Assembly (NCBI GenBank): GCA_025667525.1
Contig: CM046879.1
Location: forward strand, 359,804,639 to 359,868,638
Direction: 5' to 3'
Length of the DNA stretch: 64,000 nt
Source: Glebionis coronaria
Lineage: Eukaryota > Streptophyta > Magnoliopsida > Asterales > Asteraceae
The notes below the pieces were generated by a model. That model did no database searches. It saw only the letters and a program-made list of their open reading frames with translations, and was not told where the DNA came from. A program made the position numbers and the translations under genes. Positions 1 through 11,482 of the stretch are shown here, one piece after another. Position 1 is the stretch's first letter, and every line of letters starts with the position of its first letter.

Positions 1-1541
1 CTTTTGAATTGATGTGTGATGCTAGCGACTTTGCTATTAGAGCGGTTTTGGGACAAAGAGTGAACAAACACTTCCAACCAATCCATTATGCTAGCAAGAC
101 AATGACGGGGGCTCAATTGCATTATACCACTACCGAAAAAGAGCTTTTAGATGTAGTGTATGCTTTTGAGAAATTCCGCCCCTATCTTTTTTTCCCCCAC
201 AATCGTGTACACCGATCATTCCGCGTTGAAGTACTTGTTGACTAAGCAAGATTCTAAGCCAAGACTTCTTCGTTGGGTTTTGCTCCTCCAAGAATTTAAA
301 ATTGAAATTTGTGACAAAAAGGGATCCGAAAACCTAGCCGCGGATCATCTAAGTACACTTGAGGATCCTTATCAAGGGGATCATCCGAATCAAGAGATCA
401 ATGACTCTTTTCCCCTTGAGGCCTTAATGTCTATCAACTCCAATCTTTATGACACCCCGTGGTTTGCGGACATTGCAAACTACTTAGAGGGTGGTATTCT
501 CATCGAAGGGTTAACATCCCAACAAAAGAAGAAGTTCTTTAAAGATGTTAAGACTTACTTTTGGGATGACCCTTATACCTTCAAACAATGTGCTAATCTG
601 ATTATTCGTTGGTGTGTTGATGGACCAGCAGCTTTAGACATTCTCGAAGCTTGCCATAAAGTACCCACCGATGGTCATTTTGGTCCCAACTGCACCGCGA
701 AGAAAGTGTTTGACTCGGGATTCTATTGGCCCACCATTTATCATGACGCTCACGGTATGGTTAAAAATTGTGATGCTTGCCAACACCAAGGTAAGATCAC
801 ACATAAAGATGAGATGCCTCAAAATTTCATACAAGAATGTAAAATCTTTGATGTATGGGGCATCAACTTTATTGGGCCATTTCCATCATCTAAAGGGAAC
901 AAGTACATCCTCGTAGATGTTGACTATGTTTCTAAATGGGTTGAAGCAAAAGCTCTCCCTACGAACGGTGCGAGGGTGGTTGTGAACTTTCTAAAGCAGC
1001 TTTTTGCTCGATTCGGTGTTCCTTGTGCTATCATCAGTGACCGCGGGACTCATTTTTGCAATGATCAATTTGCTCGAGTCATGGCTAAGTACGATGTCAA
1101 TAACCATCTTTCCACCGCTTATCATCCTCAAACAAATGGTCAAGCCGAGATATCTAACCGTGGATTGAAGAGAATATTAGAGCGAACTATGGGAGAGCAT
1201 CGTGCCTCGTGGGCCGATAAGTTAGATGATGCTTTGTAGGCTTTCCACTGCTTATCATCCTCAAACAAATCATTCATGATGCAAGGATTAAGAACCGAGA
1301 GTTCCACGTTGGTGATAAAGTTTTACTCTTTAACTCTCAGTTGAAGATCTTGTCCGGCAAGCTAAAGAGCCGTTGGTCTTGTCCATTCACCGTCGACAAA
1401 GTCTTCCCATATGGCACCATTGAGTTTTCTCAGCCAAATGGGCCAAATTTTAAAGTGAATGGCCAGCGCGTGAAGTTGTACTTTGGTGAGGACATCTTTC
1501 ATGAGATGATTCCATCCCTCACCATGTTTCCCTTGAATTAG
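1..1541 (+). pseudogene. pol: Athila-type gag-pol polyprotein, RNase H and integrase part (element A)
   Basis: The first codons encode the start of RNase H (CDASDFAI, first catalytic Asp at 18-20), followed by TDHSALK at 211-231. A frameshift lies in the T/C run near 184-197. The integrase follows, with an HHCC zinc-binding part (about 650-793, ending in CDAC) and a DDE core. The first catalytic Asp is replaced by Asn (aac at 865-867, in WGINFIGPF). The second Asp (1039-1041, SDRGTHF) and the Glu (1147-1149, 35 residues later) are kept. A TAG at 1237-1239 replaces the Trp expected by family comparison. After it, several hundred bases are missing and the integrase C-terminus resumes at about 1271, ending at the TAG 1539-1541. 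This copy cannot encode an active integrase. Confidence 0.88.
1246..1270 (+). repeat. Filler duplication at integrase deletion
   Basis: This 25-base stretch repeats, with one difference, the sequence at about 1117-1141 that encodes the TAYHPQTN part of the integrase core. It is sandwiched between the end of the core and the C-terminal part, exactly where the polyprotein has lost a segment. It looks like templated filler DNA added during repair of a break. Confidence 0.65.
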
Positions 1542-1549
1542 TTATGGGT

Positions 1550-1604
1550 CGAGTCAGGCTCGTGACTCGGTTAACAAAAACAAGCGCTTCTCGGGAGGCA
1601 ACCC
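1550..1604 (+). promoter_or_regulatory. Conserved post-stop hairpin element (element A)
   Basis: The element begins 8 nt after the integrase stop codon. It contains an inverted repeat CGAGTCA/TGACTCG and a conserved tail AAGCGCTTCTCGGGAGGCAA followed by CCC. The same element lies 10 nt after the stop codon of the quite different B ORFs (36758-36815, 44176-44231). The fixed position next to the stop codon suggests a role in the RNA, but the function is not known to me. Confidence 0.6.
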
Positions 1605-1873
1605 GTTGATCTATCCTTTACCGTTTTCATAATAAGAGTAGGGGAGCCCCGTATGTGTTTGTTGTCTTGTTTCTTTTTATGTGCATGGATTAAAGCTTCA
1701 AAGAGCACTTTTGATGACATTTGACGAACCGTGATCCCGTGTACCCGTCTTCTTGGTTCTATCCTAAACTTTCGTGATTCAATATTTCATATCTTATATG
1801 TTCATATTGGAATCAGTATAGTTGTCCTTTCCTTAGCAAGATTTAAACAACGTGCACAATGTCCTAAGTGTAG

Positions 1874-1916
1874 GGGAGTTTACTCCCAAATGCTTAAACA
1901 TTGAGGACAATGTTTA
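1874..1916 (+). promoter_or_regulatory. Paired hairpins in 3' non-coding region (element A)
   Basis: Two inverted repeats follow each other. One has GGGAGT/ACTCCC arms around TT (1874-1887). The other has perfect 9-base arms TAAACATTG/CAATGTTTA around AGGA (1895-1916). The second is identical in both B copies at 37112-37133 and 44532-44553, and both are flanked by AAGTGTAGGGG tracts. Confidence 0.6.
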
Positions 1917-2648
1917 TATCAAGTGTAAGGGGGACTTCTATCAAAGTAAGTGGTCTTTTCCATGAATTTTCCCTCATTTTAACCGGAAAATTTGATTTTT
2001 CGAAATTTTTCAACATTTTTAATCTATTTTGGCCTAGTAGTATAGTAGTATTCTCCTTTGTTATTGTTATTTACTTTCTGTGTTAGAAATTTTTTTAATA
2101 AAGTGGTTTTAAATTTTTCAACGCCGTGAATCTTTTGACTCAACCCGAGTTTACTTATCCAAGTTTACTCTAGCTAGTATCCTTAACGTGTTTAAGTCAA
2201 GTTTTTCTAGGCTTTTATATAGGGAACTTTAAAACGCGAAAGTCTTAACTCTTACGGGTTAAGAACAAGAACTTTTCGCAAGTTCCTATAATTGATCCTA
2301 GAGAGTTGTTTATCAAGGGAACTTTAAAATGCGATTTCTAAACTTAAAAAAGTCTAAGAATTTGCAAGATCCTATAGATGACTCGAAAACCCAAAACTTT
2401 GATTTGATTGGCTAAGAATCCACGAGTCTCATTCCTTGAGATTTTAAATTGTGTAGAACGAGAGATGATAGAGTCAATTATAAGTTTGGCATTCTTTCAT
2501 GAATTTATGTGAGTTGATTATAAGCTTTTTCTCTCATCGCTTGCTAATAAATTTATCTGCAATAAATAAGGTTGTACGATTTGAAAAGTTACTTAGCTTC
2601 TAGCACAAGTCGTTTAAAAGTTGCTCGGTATTAATTAGAGTTCATAGC

Positions 2649-2653
2649 CAAGG
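2649..2653. repeat. Target-site duplication, left copy, element T
   Basis: The bases CAAGG directly precede the TGTGACAATCC terminus of T and are repeated at 14931-14935 directly after its last base. Joining the two flanks restores the AGCCAAGGCATAAC sequence seen uninterrupted in element B near 37845. Confidence 0.95.
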
Positions 2654-5600
2654 TGTGACAATCCGTCAATTTATGGTTGATATTTTATTCTCGAATATTA
2701 TTTAAAAACATTATTTTAATGTTACAATATAAACTCACTTATTTTTGGGAAGAAATTTGGATTTACGTCTTGAAGTAGCGTCGACTACGTCTAAACCGGA
2801 GGATTCAACGTTACGTGCTTACGTTTACATACACCGTCTTTGGTGACAGTCCGACATTTCAGAAAATAAATTTATTCGTGAATATTATTTTGGAGTATTA
2901 AATTTGTGTTGGTTCATAAACTCACAAATTTACGAGAAGAGACTAGGACTTACGATTTTATTTTAACGTCCTTTACGACTAAACCGGAAACCCTAGGATT
3001 ACGTATTTACGTTTTCGAACTCCGTTTTTGATGAGACAATTTTTATTGAATTCGTTTTGTGACGTTGATTCATAATTTATAAAAACGTTTTTCGTAAAAC
3101 GACCCGAGGGCACGCAAATCGAGGAAACTAGAATCGAGGAGTACCCGTAAATAAATGGGGATGAGACAAGTGGGACACTTGTCCCACCCCCACTCAAAAC
3201 CGGCTACAAAGCTACACCACAACAACTTGGTGTCAAGTTGTAAGCAATATTACTTACACTTGTCCTAGTAAGCTTAACTTGAAAGCTAAGCTTACCACTA
3301 CACCACAAAACTACTCATCCCATACCATTTGCTTCATTCACACATGCAAAACCACCCTCAAAATCCTCTAAACTCTCTCTCTTAGTTCGTCCTATCCTCA
3401 CCAAGAACACCCTCATTTGATCAAAATTAACCACAAAATCTCTTGTTATTCATACACATGTTGAAGTCCTTTTGAAGACCTATTGATTGGTGCAAGTTAT
3501 AACATTCAAGGAGGAGTTTTCATGGTGTCTTGAGGCTGATTTTCCACAAGGAGTATATGAAGATTGGTGGTCTTGAAGATGGTCTTGGCTATGCACAAGT
3601 TTCTCCATCAAAAACCATGTTTTGATCAACCTACATCATCATGGTGGTATAAAGATTGCCCTCCTCATCTTCTTGTTATTTTGATTATGTAATTATGTAT
3701 TTTATTTCCTATTTTATATGTTTATGATGATTATATGATGATAAAAATGTTATGTGGGGATTTGGTGTTGATGAATATGATTAAAAAGGTGAAAAACTAT
3801 AAGAAACAAGGTTAAAATCTTGCTTAAAAATGATGGCTGTATAAAACAGTAAAGAACCATATGGTAAACTGATAAAATGAGGAAGTAGAATCCATTTACA
3901 GTAAGCTATATGTCTTGTACACATGTGAGAGTTGGCCATGCAATGGAATCATTGTAATGAGTGAGATATGATCAAAACAAGTTTAAGGTACAAATCTGAG
4001 TTCACTGTTTTGGACGATTTTTGGAAAATACTTAGAAGATGATTCAAAAGTACATATAGAGTTAGATGTAGCAAATATCATGTAGTTTATGTGATAAAAA
4101 TTTGAGCTTCTATCTCCATATAGAACTCTAGATATGGCAGTTTTGATGAAAGTGAAGATAAAAATTAGATTTTGGAAATTAAAGTATAATACTATTATAT
4201 AAGCACTCGAAATTTAATAGTATAAAATATAAATTAAAACCCACTAACTTATATAATACATTTATATAAATATGTATAATGGTAAATAAGTGGAAATTTT
4301 ATAAAAATGGTAACTTGTTAAGTTTTATAAGTTATAAAACTATAAACTTGATTTTTACGACTTTTTCGGCTATTACCGTAAAATTAACGTTTTTGTTAAA
4401 TAAAACTTAGATGGTTGGACCCGTCTAATGAAAACTTTATAAAACTTATATACTGATATATATACATGTATAACAAGTAAAAACCGATAAAACCCGAACT
4501 ATAGGACATACGGACATTAACGAGCTAAGCAAACATATTGGACTAATAATTAGACTAAATAAGTTAAACTCTTATAAAAAGAACTTATTGGGATTAACCC
4601 ATTTAGGCCCAACTTGTAAAGTCTATTGACTGATAATATAAGTACAAAATAGATTAAAAAAAGTTAAAGAACTTATAATAAGCTTATTGGACTTAAAACG
4701 TGTAAATAGGTAAAACTAGTAAACTAGTATAAAAGTTATCGACATATAACACAAAAATGAGTAAACGAGAATATGTAAACCCACTTGATCATCATATATA
4801 TAAAATCATCATATGTATACATAATTGTTATTTTTATAAAGTCATTGGACATAAGTCTAAGACGAGTATTATTTGTCTAGGTTTCCGTGATTGAAGCACG
4901 TACCGTACGTCCGAATTGCCGATAACCCGCCTTCCCACATCAACGTAAGTTCATATCCTCGCACTCTTTTAAATGTTTTTATGAAATGTTTTATAAACCC
5001 GCGAGGGAGATAACATGTTAGTTTTTACAAAATAGGACACCATTTGTCCCGATTGTTTGTTTATTAACTTGGACCCGAATGATTGTATGACCCGATTGTA
5101 TGACCCGATAAATGATTAAAGGACCCGATAGATGAAATTAAATGGATTATTAAAGTTAGGTTATGTCACTAAAAGTCCCATTAGCATGAATTGTGAACTA
5201 CCGGGATTTGGTAGACGCTTATGCATTTAATAGTACTATTTGGGGACGATCACCCCAGTTCGCGCCTTGACGGTTGATCCCCGTCGTGCCACATTGATTG
5301 GTAAGCGAATTTATGTATGAGAAGATTTCCATAGCGTGACCTTTGTGACGACACGCTACTTTAGATGGGCAAATTGAGTATCGGGTTAGCTACCCGTTGT
5401 TGGTTTAGTAAGGTAACAATGTCATGCGGCTTATAATAATCCAAATTAACAAAATACTACTAGACGCTCCGAATTATGATGTATTGCCTGACTAGCAATA
5501 CAGGATCATACTATTGATATTATGTTCGTGTTTTGGTTTTCATAACCATATTCATATAACGATATTTATTTGATCTATACAACGTTGTAAAACGTATTGT

Positions 5601-6098
5601 ATGATATTTTTACGACATTGGCTCGTATGATGATTTTTAAGGCAAATGCCTATATTATGATTTTCGACAAGGATTTGTATAAAATGACTTTGGCTATTTT
5701 ATGGCCTATTACAAAGATTTGTACAAAACGATTTTCAGTAATATTTTTATACTGATATTATATTGATGGAATTTATTAAACTCTATGAATTCACTCGGCG
5801 TTATTGCTGACCTTTTCTTTTAACATGTTTTATCTCAGGTACTTGAAGGTAATTCTCGGGAAGACAACAAGAATTCATGGCCCGCACTTAAACAATATTT
5901 TCCATTCAAATACTTCGTAAAACTTTGTATGAAATATAATGACTTGGGACCGATGTAACTTTGATGTTTATGAATGGAAATGATTTATTGTTAAACGACG
6001 CGATTTTTATGCGTTGTCTATGATATGAGTAATGTGATATCCCGTAACACCAACTAGTCTTCCGCTGTATTGATTTGTATAAATTTGGGGGTGTTACA
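2654..6098 (+). repeat. 5' LTR of element T
   Basis: The LTR is 3445 bp and matches 11483-14930 end to end with scattered substitutions and small indels. Near its start it holds a diverged direct duplication (about 2690-2850 and 2870-3040), each part containing TAAACTCAC and a CTAAACCGGA motif. No ORF in it resembles a protein. Confidence 0.93.
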
Positions 6099-6101
6099 GT
6101 T

Positions 6102-6113
6102 TGGTACCAGAGC
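6102..6113 (+). other. Primer-binding site of element T
   Basis: TGGTACCAGAGC lies 3 bases after the 5' LTR. It matches the TGGTATCAGAGC type complementary to the 3' end of initiator tRNA-Met, with one change. Confidence 0.8.
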
Positions 6114-8992
6114 TCTCGTTATAGAGAACGAAAGATTTTAAAACCAAGGTTTTGAATAAAACATTTCAAAATCTTTTACTATTAACATTTTTCTCAAAAT
6201 GTCTAAAAATCTTTTGACTATAACGGTGCTGAAGAATTCCCGAGTTACCGACAAGGCCAGACTGAGAAGTGTTATTTTAATATATATATAACTTGGACTA
6301 TAGATATATGATGTAATTTTATTACATGATTGTTTGATGATTATTTTGATTTTTATACGAGGTATTTATACGACGTAGATTCTCATAAGGAACCCTAAAT
6401 CCCCTAGTAAATTAATCGAAGCTATTCTCGTAGGAATTCTAGCTACCCTAGATCTAAACCAAGTTGTGGATATTTCTGATCCCAACAAATGGTTGATATT
6501 CGTAGAAATGTAGATATTAGTTGATTGTGATATTAAAGAAGAATTGGCGAGATTAAAACTGATATCGATGTCATGACGATCTTTCCTTATAGAGTGGAGT
6601 TTGACAAAACATCACCCCCTAGAAAGATGTCATCTGATTCGTTGTCATCTAATTCTTAAATTGAAATCGAAAGGATGAATGTTGCACTTGAGGCTGTCAT
6701 TGGAACCATTACCCAAAAGCCTCATGTCACTAGTACCTTTCCGAGAAGTCTAATTGAATGTGTGAGTCATTTCATACTAGTGACTCATTTGATAACTATT
6801 AATGAAGAAGCTATAGGATTGGAAATTAAGTGTTGATTCATATCGAGCTTTTATTGCCCTTTTAAGGTTTATAAATAAGGCTAAAAGTATTGGAAAATGA
6901 GATAGGATATCGCATTGAATATAAGTTGACTGAAACTTGAATAGAGTAAAAATTTAACTCGTATGGAATATGAGATTGATAAGAGGAATTTATTAAGTTA
7001 TGTGATTAGATTATAAGGTTTTAATTGATTGTTGATTCGTGTGAAGTGTTGTTCCTAGGCCATTGTCCACTGACGAGGATGCCCAGTGTCCAATAAATAA
7101 ATTGAAGAAATCTTCTTCTAAATTGAGACCGATGGATCTTCTGGGACATGTGGAACACCTAATGACTCTTGTAGATTAGTATTCATTGTGGTATCTTTTA
7201 AAAATAATCCCTAACTTAACTGAGATATCAGTTGGTAGGATGAGTTCTGAGAATTGTATGACATAGTGACACGTAATGTGTTACGGTATAATTTTGACTT
7301 GTTTGTGATTAATGAAAAAGACTACCTTTGATTGCTAAACTCTACATGTATTGATGATATCTATCTTTTCTTGCTTCTTCCTAATGCTTGCATTAGTGAT
7401 GCAACCATTGAACAAGTACTCATATTGATTGAGTTACGTTGTGAATTATTCTTTTAGAGTGCCATCGAGATCATGAACCTCATGATTATTTGGCTAAGCT
7501 CATTTCCTATCATATCGTAGTTAATTCTTGGTGAACAAGCTTTCATCACTCTTTTGCAGATCACACCTTGTTTTTATAAAGTTAAAACGGTATCTCTTGA
7601 GAAAATTTGATTTTCATCACTATAAGGATTATTCATAGTGAGATTTATAAGTGATTGTTATTGAAATGAAGTTGTTTGTAAAACACTTTGGAAAACCTAA
7701 TTGTTTTCATAACAAAGAAAATCATTGTAAATTTATTTTTGATTTTTATTTAAGAATTAAGCATGAAAATGTTTTATTATAAACATGATGATAAAATTTT
7801 GACGAACTGAGTATTGCATCGTTAATCTTGAAATTGTATATAGTTGCGCGCCTACATACAATTTGGAATGGACCATGCAAGGCTGATTAGTAGTCACCAT
7901 AAAACTGATTAATAAACACTACATTCTCTTTAAAGGTTGTGAAAGATTAAATTTTATGAGATCTGCAAGAAGTGAAAAATAAGGACATAATGTTAGGGAC
8001 ACCTACATATGTGCCTGTAACACCTATTCTTCTGAGTCGAATTTACTCATCTGTGGAAATTGTCTTATTTGACAATTGACAATTCTTTCTTGTCCAATTC
8101 TCCCGTAGTGAGATTCTTAGGAAAAGTATTTGATTACCGAGTGTTGATACCCGACTGGATGTATCGACGTTCTTATCATTTCTTTTGATTTGATTTCATT
8201 TGAATGACCTGGGTAACGATCCGAGGAGCTTTCGAATGCGTACTCAAATTATGAAAACATGGGATATATTCATATTCGTTAAATGTTTTCGTCTGTATCT
8301 GATTTGAATTTCTATCGCGTAGATTATGCGTTGACCTTGCTCTTTTAATAGTAGTTGTGTCACCATATATCCTTAAACTTGTGAAGGATTATGAGTTATT
8401 GTTAGTCTTTTGAGAATTTCACATCTTATCGACGGCAATGAAACTGGAAAGTTGATAGTGCCAGTAGAATGGATTGATTGATTATGACATGACGACATTG
8501 TCTTAATTGATGGGAACTCGAGTAGAATTCCCCTAAATGATAAGATGTTGATTATCAAAAGTGATCTAAATAACTCTTGATGGATGACCATATCCTGCAT
8601 TTAGACTTGAAATTTTACCATGAATGATTGTGAACTAGTTATAGATATTGTAATCTAGAAAGAACCTAATATAAATTTATTAAAAGATGTTTCTGTTATT
8701 TGAAACTTTAGTAAGTATTTGTTAATGAATTACCTAGACTTTTGCCATTAAAGCAAGTTGAAATTGGTATTGATTATATTTCCGGTGCTGCACTTGTGGC
8801 TTGTGCACTGTACGTCGGCACCATCTGAATTTAAGGAATTACCGTACAACTGAGAGAGTTGTCGGAGGAAGATTTTATTATACCAATCCTGTCATCATGA
8901 AGAGCTATGGTGTTATCATTCCTTATATTTATAGATTACTGTGAACTGAGTAAATTGACAATCGAAAACGATATCCATAACTCGAAATGGAG

Positions 8993-9167
8993 GATTTGTT
9001 CGATCATTTACAAGGTTCTAGCGTATGCTTTAAAGATTTGATTCACGGCATGGTTATCATCAACTTCGCGTCCGCGAAAAAGATTATCTATTCCAATCGC
9101 CACATCCAGAACTTGTGATGAACATTATGAGTTTCACGTGATGTCGTTTGGATTGACCGATGCACAT
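8993..9167 (+). pseudogene. Reverse transcriptase remnant of element T
   Basis: Three conserved blocks survive in different frames. They are DLFDHLQGSSV (8993-9025), DSRHGYHQLRVREKD (9040-9084) and HYEFHVMSFGLTDAH (9123-9167). They correspond to the palm region of Ty3/gypsy reverse transcriptase, ahead of the catalytic YxDD motif, which I cannot find intact downstream. Frameshifts separate the blocks, so no functional enzyme is possible. Confidence 0.85.
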
Positions 9168-9517
9168 GTAGTATTCATAAATTTGGTAAATCACGTGTGT
9201 AGGCTGTAATTTGATAAATTTATGCTCGTGATCATTAAGGACTATATGTTTGTTTATCAGAATAAGAATGAGTCAAAAATTAATTATAGATTGCCCTGAA
9301 TTGGCCGAACAATTAAAACCTGAACCTTGAATAATTGATATATGATTAAAAAGCTTAAAACTTTACATTATTTGATCGTGTGATTAATAGGTAGTGGAAT
9401 ATATATTGACTCTTCAAAATTTAGAAGTCATTTAGAACTTTGAGTTATACTAAAAATAAAGTACAAATGTATTTTGACAAATGTTTTTAACAAAGGATTT
9501 TTAAGGGATTATTCCCT

Positions 9518-9570
9518 TATACACAAACCATTTAACTAAACTACTGTTTAGGGGTAAATGTTTGTGTATA
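9518..9570. repeat. Inverted repeat with internal copy of the T polypurine tract
   Basis: A 17-base arm beginning TATACACAAACC (9518-9534) pairs with 9555-9570, one base missing. Between and overlapping the right arm, 9544-9560 is identical over 17 bases to the polypurine tract region at 11465-11481 just before the 3' LTR. Confidence 0.6.
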
Positions 9571-10408
9571 CTTCTAGACAACCTAAGAAGAAATGAGGAA
9601 ACCCATTAAAACCATAACTTGAAATTTGAAACGACAAATTTTTGCTTTTCAACTAAGAAAACATTGACCAAAGTATAAACAAAGGTTTTTCGAACATTTA
9701 CGAATCTTATTAAATATTTTCGACAAATCAACAAAAATCTTGTTAATTAAATTCAAATTCATTTTGAACATTTTTATATAATTGGTCGAACTAAGAAATT
9801 TAAAATTTTTACGTTTACGTTTCATAAAAGTTTAATATTTATTATTAATTTACTTGTAATAATTATCGACGCTTTGAAACGACGGATTGAGTAAAACGGA
9901 TAAAAATGATAGTTGAGACGAAACTAAAACAGAGAAAATGTGAACAAATAATTTTTTTTTGAAATTAAATACGGACATGATAACCATTCCATCTAGGAAG
10001 GTGAATGTAGATACTGACACATAGTATAGAAAGGATAAGGAACCAATTAGGATGTGCTCCTTAGTAATGGTAGTACAAAATAAATTGCCAAACAATATAA
10101 AAATAGCTGATGTTTGCAAAAAAAGAGATAATATAAATAATGAAAGGTTTCACGGCTAATGTGAACCATCAAAATTGAGAAGCCGATGGAGCTAAATGTT
10201 TTAAAAAGGCCGTTTATGGTTGCCTAAATATGAAGAATTGTGAGATATAGTTATGATGGAATTTGTAAGTATAAGTATCATATGTATGTCATTTTTGACT
10301 AAAAGTATCTTTGTCTAAAGAAGTTGTACTAATGACAAACTATGAGGGCAGACATTGCCTCATACATTAGTAAACGTCTAATTATTGCAAAGGTCATCAT
10401 CTGAATTT

Positions 10409-10657
10409 GATTCGATTTGGGTCATCGCCGACAGACTGACCAAATCTGCTAATATCATTCTCGTTACTGATAAATGCAAAAGAGTTATGTAAACATAGTG
10501 TGCCTGTATCGAACATCTTTATCAAGATCCTCGCTTCGCATCGAATTTCTAGAGATTTGCTCAGAAGTCATTGAGAACGAACCTTGATGAGAGTACCGTT
10601 TACCACCCCAAATCGAAAGGACGAGGTAAAGTAACAATACAAAACACTAGATGTCTT
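10409..10657 (+). pseudogene. Integrase core remnant of element T
   Basis: The peptide DSIWVIADRLTKSAN (10409-10453) is the canonical chromovirus integrase stretch after the first catalytic Asp. Further on, TVYHPKSKGRGKVTIQNT (from 10595) corresponds to the block that normally carries the catalytic Glu, which is lost here. The stretches between them are frameshifted. Confidence 0.82.
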
Positions 10658-11229
10658 GTTTTATGTTTGAATGATTGACCTTTGGTAATAAACCGTATAA
10701 TCGTTTTCCTTTGGAAAGATTATCATTGATAACTATCGTATTAGGATCGAGATCTAATCTTGTTAGGATCTAAATCTTAGAGCATCTATAAGCAAGAGTT
10801 GAGATGGAGACATCCGACATACACCCATTGTCAGTTGGACATGTCTTTTAGGTTTAAGGTTTCCTATGATGGCGAATCTAACCTTACAAAATACCCGACC
10901 CGCGAGATCTGAAATGATTGTTGAAATTAGGATTTGATTATTGACAGCCGGTAGTGGGCAAGAGGTTATGTGAATATGAAATGTAGATCTTGAAGTGCCA
11001 AATGGGTAGCGAAATTATGCCACAATTTTTAACCTCGTAAAAATGAATTCATGATCTGACAAATCATGAGATATAAGTCCCCGTTGTATGGGACCATTGA
11101 GATGATGTAAAAGTTGGGAATGAAAGGCATATAAGCTGGATCTACCCTAGGACTTCAAGAACCGCGTGAATTATGTTTCGTAAATCGAACTTGATGGAAT
11201 ATCTATCAAGTGAAAATCTGATTGTTCTT

Positions 11230-11406
11230 AGTAAAGCTTAGATCGGCGAAAAGTTGCATTCATCAGAAACCCGTGAACATCATGGATAGAGAAAGTAAGT
11301 CAACATTTAGCCTGAACTTATTCCCGTAGTTATGTTTGATGAAACTCGCGTATTATAATGAATTGCACTTGTGAGAAAGGACCGAATGTGGAGGAAATAC
11401 CCACAT
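11230..11406 (+). pseudogene. Chromodomain remnant of element T
   Basis: Fragments EKLH, then PVNIMDRES, and finally DRMWRKYPH (11380-11406) match the start, middle and end of the chromodomain found at the C-terminus of chromovirus integrases, where it recognises modified histones. They are in several frames and interrupted by stops. This assigns T to the chromoviruses. Confidence 0.72.
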
Positions 11407-11468
11407 AGCTTGAACTCTATAAGAAGTGAGTAGTAAGGTAAGATGATCTTTGAGGACAAAGATCCTGT

Positions 11469-11482
11469 TTAGGGGTAAATGC
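11469..11482 (+). other. Polypurine tract of element T
   Basis: The sequence TTAGGGGTAAATGC ends directly at the 3' LTR start (TGTGACAATCC at 11483). It is the expected site for plus-strand priming, with a rather short purine core. Confidence 0.65.

Larger units (their letters stand above)
1542..2653 (+). other. 3' non-coding region of element A, first part
   Basis: No credible ORF is present. The sequence matches 36748-37855 and 44166-45270 of element B along its length, although the upstream coding regions differ. It contains a hairpin-bearing element just after the stop codon, two purine tracts of the form AAGTGTAGGGG or AAGTGTAAGGGGG, and two further hairpins. The region continues after element T at 14936-15842, giving 2019 bp in total, nearly the same length as in B (2018 and 2013 bp). 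Confidence 0.75.
6114..11468 (+). pseudogene. Decayed chromovirus gag-pol of element T
   Basis: The whole internal region is broken by stop codons and frameshifts, and no open stretch exceeds the background. Recognisable pieces lie in the expected order: reverse transcriptase 8993-9167, integrase 10409-10657 and chromodomain about 11230-11406. I could not place gag, the zinc knuckle, protease or RNase H in 6114-8990 and 9290-10400, which are AT-rich and unassigned. An inverted repeat and a copy of the polypurine tract lie at 9518-9570. Confidence 0.8.

Noticed and set aside
1901..2086. A small hydrophobic frame in the 3' region of A that might be an env remnant.
   Set aside because: It is not conserved as a frame in B1 or B2 although the DNA is homologous.
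2979..3197. A 72-codon minus-strand frame, repeated at 11808-12026.
   Set aside because: It is inside the T LTR and duplicated by LTR identity only; no protein features.
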